This document shows positions 59,485 through 64,000 of a DNA stretch of 64,000 nt, piece after piece (the first letter of the stretch is position 1; every line of letters starts with the position of its first letter). Under the pieces are notes generated by a model. That model saw nothing but the letters and a program-made list of their open reading frames with translations, was not told the DNA's origin and searched no databases. Source of the DNA: Candidatus Bathyarchaeota archaeon (GTDB lineage: Archaea; Thermoproteota; Bathyarchaeia; Bathyarchaeales; Bathycorpusculaceae); NCBI GenBank assembly GCA_013388895.1, contig JACAEK010000024.1, positions 62,001 through 126,000 of the forward strand. Reading direction: 5' to 3'. Position numbers and translations under genes: made by a program.

Positions 59485-61269
59485 ATGTCAAAAGCAGGAA
59501 CAATCTTTCGCGTCGCTGGTCCTTTCCTTCTCGCTAAAGGCATGATTGGGTCTCGAATGTACGAGCTCGTTACTACCGGTGAGGCAGGCGTAATCGGAGA
59601 AATAATCCGTCTAGAAGGCGAAACAGCGGCAATACAGGCTTACGAGGAAACCGCTGGAATAAAACCTGGTGAAAAAGTTGTAGGAACAGGCAAACCTTTG
59701 TCCGTAGAGCTCGGCCCTGGATTGATGGGACAAATATATGACGGAATTCAACGACCACTAACAAGCCTCGAAAAACTAGTCGGATCACGAATTCAAAGAG
59801 GCGTAATTCCACCAGCACTCGACCAAAAGAAAAAATGGCATTTTCAACCAGCTGCAAAGAAGGGAGCAAAAATCATCGGTGGAGACACTATTGGCATAGT
59901 CCAAGAAACATCGCTTGTTAAACATAGCATTCTTGTTCCCCCACGGATTAATAATGGGACAGTTGAGAGAATAATTTCTGAGAACGAGGTTACAGTAACT
60001 GACCCGCTGGCTGAGATTCGGACTGAAGGCGGCTTAGAAGAGTTGCATTTGATGCATACTTGGCCCGTGCGTCGCCCTCGACCATACAAGTCAATGTTAC
60101 CAACAGATGTTCCATTGCTTACTGGGCAACGGATAATTGACGCTTTCTTTCCATTAGCAAAAGGTGGAACCGCAACGATACCGGGAGGGTTCGGAACTGG
60201 GAAGACTGTTATGTTGCAAACGCTTGCGCAATGGGCTGACGCCGACATAGTCATTCTTGTAGGTTGCGGTGAACGCGGAAATGAGATGGCTGACGTTGTT
60301 GAGAAACTGCCGCGATTGAAAGATTTTCGTTCTGGTCAACCATTAATGAACAGGACAATAATAATAGCCAACACTTCCGACATGCCAATAGCCGCAAGAG
60401 AAGCAAGCATTTACACTGCAATATCGCTCGCTGAGTATTACAGGGATATGGGTTATAATGTCGCGTTAATGGCTGACTCGACATCAAGATGGGCAGAAGC
60501 CTTGCGTGAGATTTCAGGTCGACTGGAAGAAATGCCAGGCGAAGAAGGCTATCCAGCCTACCTCCCCTCTAGATTGGCAGATTTTTACTCTAGAGCGGGA
60601 CGAGTTAAAACATTAGGAAGTGAAGAAAGAATCGGTTCTATCACGGCAATAGGAGCAGTTTCGCCAGCAGGCGGAGATTTCTCAGAACCCGTAACTGGAG
60701 GGACTCTAAGAATAACTAAAGTGTTTTGGGCACTCGATTTCGCTTTAGCTCACCGAAGACACTTCCCCGCAATTAACTGGTTTATGAGCTATTCGGAGTA
60801 CATGCACACTCTTGAAATGTGGTATGAAACCATAGGCTCTAATTGGGTGAAATTGCGAGAAGAAGCCATGTCGCTACTAAAAGAAGAAGAGGAATTGAGA
60901 GAAATAGCCTCACTGATGGGAGCAGAAATATTAGGCGATAAGCAGCGTTGTGTCTTTGAAGTGGCAAAAATGCTAAAAGAGTACTTCCTGCTGCAAAGTG
61001 CGTTGCACCCTATTGACATGAACTGCCCATTAAAGAAGACGTATCAGATGCTCCATTTGATATTGAAGTTTTATGATAAGGCAAGGCAAGCATTGGAATC
61101 GGGAGTAACCCTAGCTGAAATACTTTCGCTTAATGTAAAAGAGGATTTGGCTCGAATGAAAATAATTCGACCAGAAGAATTTGACGAAACAAACTCGAAA
61201 ATAAACAGAAGCCTAGATGAGCAATTCGACCAACTTGCTAAACAAAGCACTGGAGGCAAACCAGCATGA
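59485..61269 (+). CDS. atpA: A-type ATP synthase catalytic subunit A
   Basis: The 594-residue catalytic subunit has Walker A GGFGTGKT (residues 234-241), GCGERGNEM near residue 256 and the [17 protein letters not shown] catalytic region near residue 333. It also has the non-homologous insertion typical of A subunits. With subunit B it forms the A3B3 head that makes or hydrolyses ATP. The length is normal. The B start overlaps its stop by four bases. No intein is present. Confidence 0.96.
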   Translation: MSKAGTIFRVAGPFLLAKGMIGSRMYELVTTGEAGVIGEIIRLEGETAAIQAYEETAGIKPGEKVVGTGKPLSVELGPGLMGQIYDGIQRPLTSLEKLVGSRIQRGVIPPALDQKKKWHFQPAAKKGAKIIGGDTIGIVQETSLVKHSILVPPRINNGTVERIISENEVTVTDPLAEIRTEGGLEELHLMHTWPVRRPRPYKSMLPTDVPLLTGQRIIDAFFPLAKGGTATIPGGFGTGKTVMLQTLAQWADADIVILVGCGERGNEMADVVEKLPRLKDFRSGQPLMNRTIIIANTSDMPIAAREASIYTAISLAEYYRDMGYNVALMADSTSRWAEALREISGRLEEMPGEEGYPAYLPSRLADFYSRAGRVKTLGSEERIGSITAIGAVSPAGGDFSEPVTGGTLRITKVFWALDFALAHRRHFPAINWFMSYSEYMHTLEMWYETIGSNWVKLREEAMSLLKEEEELREIASLMGAEILGDKQRCVFEVAKMLKEYFLLQSALHPIDMNCPLKKTYQMLHLILKFYDKARQALESGVTLAEILSLNVKEDLARMKIIRPEEFDETNSKINRSLDEQFDQLAKQSTGGKPA

Positions 61270-62690
61270 CACAGCTCAGTCAAAGTGGGCGCAGATTCTT
61301 TACAGTAAGAGAAATTTCTGGTCCATTGCTCTTAGTTGAAACGGTAAGCGGAGTCGGCTTTGGAGAACTTGTGGAAGTGCTCACCCCAAATAACGAGGAA
61401 AGAACTGGTCAAGTAATCGATGTCAGCGAAACAGTCACGATAATTCAAGTATTTGAAGGAACATCAGACCTAGACGTCAAAAAGACGTCTGTTCGATTCA
61501 CAGGTGAAACTATCAAACTCCCAGTTTCAATGGATATGCTAGGGCGCATTTTCAAGGGAGGGGGCAAACTTGCAGACGGTGGACCAGAAATAATCCCGGA
61601 AGACTATTGGGATATTCACGGAGCGCCTATAAATCCATATTCAAGAGCGCATCCAACCGAATTCATTCAGACTGGAATTTCAGTGATCGACTGCATGAAT
61701 CCGCTGGTTAGAGGTCAGAAGCTTCCGCTTTTCTCTGGGACAGGCTTGCCGCATAAGCTTTTGGCGTCTCAGATTGTGAAACAGGCGGAAGTGAAGGGAG
61801 AGCAAGAGGCTTTCACTATAGTTTTCGCTGCTATGGGCGTAACTGCAGATGAGGCTAGATTTTTCAAAGAAGACTTTACAAAAATGGGAGTGCTCAGTCG
61901 TGTAGTGATGTTTGTCAATCTCGCAGAGGACCCCGCAATCGAGAGAATTATAACTCCTAGAATGGCACTCACGGCTGCTGAGTACCTCGCTTTCGAACAG
62001 GACATGCAGGTACTTGCAATTCTAATTGACATGACAAACTACTGCGAAGCCCTTCGCGAAATCTCTGCTGCGCGTGTGGAAATTCCTGGCAGACGAGGTT
62101 ATCCTGGTTACATGTACACGGATTTAGCTAGCATTTACGAGAGGGCAGGACGAATTCATGGAAAGAAAGGAACAGTTACGCAGATGCCTATCCTAACAAT
62201 GCCTGACGACGACATAACCCACCCAATTCCAGATTTGACAGGCTACATAACGGAAGGTCAAATAATCTTGGATAGGGGCATGTACAAAAGAGGATTATAT
62301 CCGCCTATAGACCCATTGCCATCTCTTTCTCGGTTGATGGATAAGGGAATTGGTACAGGCAAGACAAGAGAAGACCATAAGCAGTTGTCAGACCAGCTTT
62401 ACTACGCTTATGCTGAGGGAAAGCTTCTTCGAGAAACGGCTCTAGTTTCGGGAGAAGCAGCTCTAACCAGTGTTGATAAGCTTTACTTGCAATTCATTGA
62501 CAGGTTTGAAGCAGAATTCATAAGCCAAAACGTCGACGAAGACCGAGACATAGAGGAAACACTGGACTTAGGTTGGGAACTCTTGTCGATACTTCCCGAG
62601 TCAGAGTTTGCAAGAATCGACCCGGACATAATCAAAAAGTATCACCCTCAGTACAGACAAAGGAGCCTTGACAACAGCCATGTCAGTTGA
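61266..62690 (+). CDS. atpB: A-type ATP synthase subunit B
   Basis: The 474-residue non-catalytic subunit has a beta-barrel start ([20 protein letters not shown]). Further features are [23 protein letters not shown] (modified nucleotide site), [31 protein letters not shown] near residue 260 and [11 protein letters not shown]. It alternates with A in the head. The overlap with A at its start and with D at its end shows tight coupling. Confidence 0.96.
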   Translation: MTQLSQSGRRFFTVREISGPLLLVETVSGVGFGELVEVLTPNNEERTGQVIDVSETVTIIQVFEGTSDLDVKKTSVRFTGETIKLPVSMDMLGRIFKGGGKLADGGPEIIPEDYWDIHGAPINPYSRAHPTEFIQTGISVIDCMNPLVRGQKLPLFSGTGLPHKLLASQIVKQAEVKGEQEAFTIVFAAMGVTADEARFFKEDFTKMGVLSRVVMFVNLAEDPAIERIITPRMALTAAEYLAFEQDMQVLAILIDMTNYCEALREISAARVEIPGRRGYPGYMYTDLASIYERAGRIHGKKGTVTQMPILTMPDDDITHPIPDLTGYITEGQIILDRGMYKRGLYPPIDPLPSLSRLMDKGIGTGKTREDHKQLSDQLYYAYAEGKLLRETALVSGEAALTSVDKLYLQFIDRFEAEFISQNVDEDRDIEETLDLGWELLSILPESEFARIDPDIIKKYHPQYRQRSLDNSHVS

Positions 62691-63348
62691 CTTAACAGCA
62701 GTACATCCAACACGTTTAGAGCTTTTAAGACTGAAACGACGAAGAGGAATTGCTCAGGGAATTGTTGACATCCTCAAAAAAGACTATGACACTTTGGTGA
62801 TGGCGCTTTTTGACCTTGTGAGACAAGTACCATCTCTTCGAAGCAAAATGCGAGATACTTTAGCTGAAGCCTATACTTCGTTTATTGAAGCACAAATGAT
62901 TGTTGGCTCAAGAATGATTGAGGAGGTTTCATTGGTTTGCGAACCAGTCGATTTGGACATTGAATCGAGTGTTGGAAAGAAGGTTTTGGGGTTAGAGCTT
63001 CCCGTCTTGCAGTTTACTGAGAAAACAGTGACTCACAATCCCCGCTTCAACATATTAGATACTCCAGCCAAATTAGATGAGTCCAATCAGAAAATCGTGG
63101 AGGCATTAGACTATATCATTAAACTTGCTGAAGCAGAGGCATCTATGAAAGAAATCTTAGATGTGATGTCTGTTAAAAAAAGGCAAATAAACAGAATCCA
63201 GTACAAAGTCTTGCCCCAACTTGATGCTTCCATCAGATATGTGGAACTGATTCTGGAAGAAACAGAGCGACAAGACGCTATAAGAGTGAGGGTGCTTCAA
63301 AGAAAACGAAAAGAACGCGCACAAAAAACTGTTCAGATATCAGCCTAG
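62680..63348 (+). CDS. atpD: A-type ATP synthase subunit D
   Basis: From ATG 62680 the 222-residue protein is the central-stalk subunit, mainly a long coiled coil. [29 protein letters not shown] begins it and [22 protein letters not shown]-like helices end it. The start is uncertain: TTG 62668 is closer to GGAG but ATG 62680 fits the family start. It overlaps atpB by 11 bases. Confidence 0.93.
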   Translation: MSVDLTAVHPTRLELLRLKRRRGIAQGIVDILKKDYDTLVMALFDLVRQVPSLRSKMRDTLAEAYTSFIEAQMIVGSRMIEEVSLVCEPVDLDIESSVGKKVLGLELPVLQFTEKTVTHNPRFNILDTPAKLDESNQKIVEALDYIIKLAEAEASMKEILDVMSVKKRQINRIQYKVLPQLDASIRYVELILEETERQDAIRVRVLQRKRKERAQKTVQISA

Positions 63349-63370
63349 AAGAAGTGTGGAGCTTTTCGAA

Positions 63371-64000
63371 ATGAGTGCATGGAAATACAAACGCATAACG
63401 TCTAAGGTTATAGTTGCCAAAATGAAACTTATTGACATCAAAGATTTGGCAGGCATGGTTAGAGGAAGTTTTGACCAAGTTCATTCAATGCTAATGAATA
63501 CGCCTTATCAACAGGATATTTCGAAGATACCTCCAGAACAGCTCAGTTCAGGTACTCTCGAAAGTGTATTGTCTAGGAACTTTGCAAGAACTTTTAATGA
63601 AATTATGGATTCCTCTCCTAAAGACATTCGCCGTCTGCTTTCTACAGTTCAGATGAAGTTCGAGGCAAACGCTGTGAAGGCTATGCTTAGAGCCAAGAAG
63701 GCTGACTTAGGCGTTGATGACACCATGAGATATATCACGCCAGTAGGACGAATAGGTGAAGGTGAATGCAGAGAACTATTGAGCAAATCAGCAAACACTG
63801 AAGACCTGATTAAAGCCCTTTCAGATATGTACGAATACGGAGCAATACTTAAAGAAAAATCAACTGCCTACAAGGAAACTGGTGACTTGCTAATGCTTGA
63901 GACCGCATTAGACAAGCATGCTTATTATAAAATTTGGAAGGCAAGCGGAAAACTCGGAGGACTCGACAAAAGAATTGCAAGAACTGTTCTAGAGATAGAA
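63371..64000 (+). CDS. atpC: A-type ATP synthase subunit C, 3' end outside window
   Basis: A frame from ATG 63371 stays open to the window end (210 codons). It reads SAWKYKRITSKVIVAKMKLI and LAGMVRGSFDQVHSMLMNTPYQQDI, then KFEANAVKAMLRAKKADL. This matches subunit C (vacuolar d homologue), which joins the central stalk to the membrane ring. It lies 22 bases behind atpD, placing C after D rather than before F as in many archaea. Confidence 0.9.
   Translation, partial: MSAWKYKRITSKVIVAKMKLIDIKDLAGMVRGSFDQVHSMLMNTPYQQDISKIPPEQLSSGTLESVLSRNFARTFNEIMDSSPKDIRRLLSTVQMKFEANAVKAMLRAKKADLGVDDTMRYITPVGRIGEGECRELLSKSANTEDLIKALSDMYEYGAILKEKSTAYKETGDLLMLETALDKHAYYKIWKASGKLGGLDKRIARTVLEIE

Noticed and set aside
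1-64000. CRISPR arrays, insertion sequences, integrases or prophage genes
   Set aside because: I saw no regularly spaced repeats, transposase or integrase motifs in any frame I read.

Overview
The window is archaeal and most probably comes from a member of Candidatus Bathyarchaeia (MCG) or a close relative. This rests on gene content, not on a marker phylogeny. Diagnostic archaeal genes are cbf5, ribosomal protein eL14, aIF1A, a RuvBL/TIP49 ATPase, TrmY, NucS, NreA, an A-type ATP synthase and an MvhADG-HdrABC hydrogenase/heterodisulfide reductase. Intron-bearing tRNAs, a bulge-helix-bulge intron inside a protein gene, TATA-type promoters and Shine-Dalgarno sites of the GGAGG/GAGGTGA type support the same placement.

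Layout. Positions 1-5600 hold a truncated polyferredoxin, a methyltransferase with an in-frame amber codon before a 23-codon tail, nucS, a small HTH regulator, a frameshifted cation/proton antiporter and membrane proteins. Positions 5700-8000 are a four-gene membrane cassette around an APC permease. Positions 8000-31400 are mixed housekeeping and repair genes: nreA, an Fpg/Nei-like protein, an S9 peptidase, a TRAM protein, aIF1A, cbf5 with a 25-nt intron, eL14, an M20 peptidase, purA and an HtrA protease. Four tRNAs lie here: Asp with two insertions, Ser with an intron, Pro and Thr. Positions 31400-39900 carry thiL, an AmrS-like radical SAM enzyme, a RuvBL ATPase, trmY, a biotin carrier protein and a biotin carboxylase.

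Positions 39900-57700 form an energy-metabolism block. On the plus strand are a two-subunit fumarate reductase of the thiol:fumarate reductase type and a tungsten aldehyde ferredoxin oxidoreductase with its 4Fe-4S partner. On the minus strand one long gene train reads, in transcription order: RHH-GcvH-like protein 1, RHH-GcvH-like protein 2, GltD/NfnB-like flavoprotein, MvhD-wHTH fusion, double-module HdrA, MvhD, HdrC, HdrB, MvhG, MvhA and a hydrogenase maturation protease. The window ends with a PhoU-like regulator, a DUF2061 protein and A-type ATP synthase genes F-A-B-D-C.

How the parts may work together. The hydrogenase-Hdr complex would oxidise H2 and pass electrons through MvhD and HdrA to ferredoxin and a disulfide acceptor. 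The GltD-like protein could add an NAD(P)H branch. The TfrAB-like enzyme could regenerate a heterodisulfide from thiols and fumarate. The AOR could feed ferredoxin, and the ATP synthase would use the ion gradient. The most novel element is the head of the Hdr/Mvh train. Two tandem ribbon-helix-helix/GcvH-like fusions lack the lipoyl lysine and lie next to repeated operator-like motifs, and an MvhD-winged-helix fusion has lost a cluster cysteine. Together they suggest an undescribed regulatory or redox-sensing layer on heterodisulfide metabolism (inference). The second clear novelty is the perfect bulge-helix-bulge intron that splits the catalytic Asp codon of cbf5.
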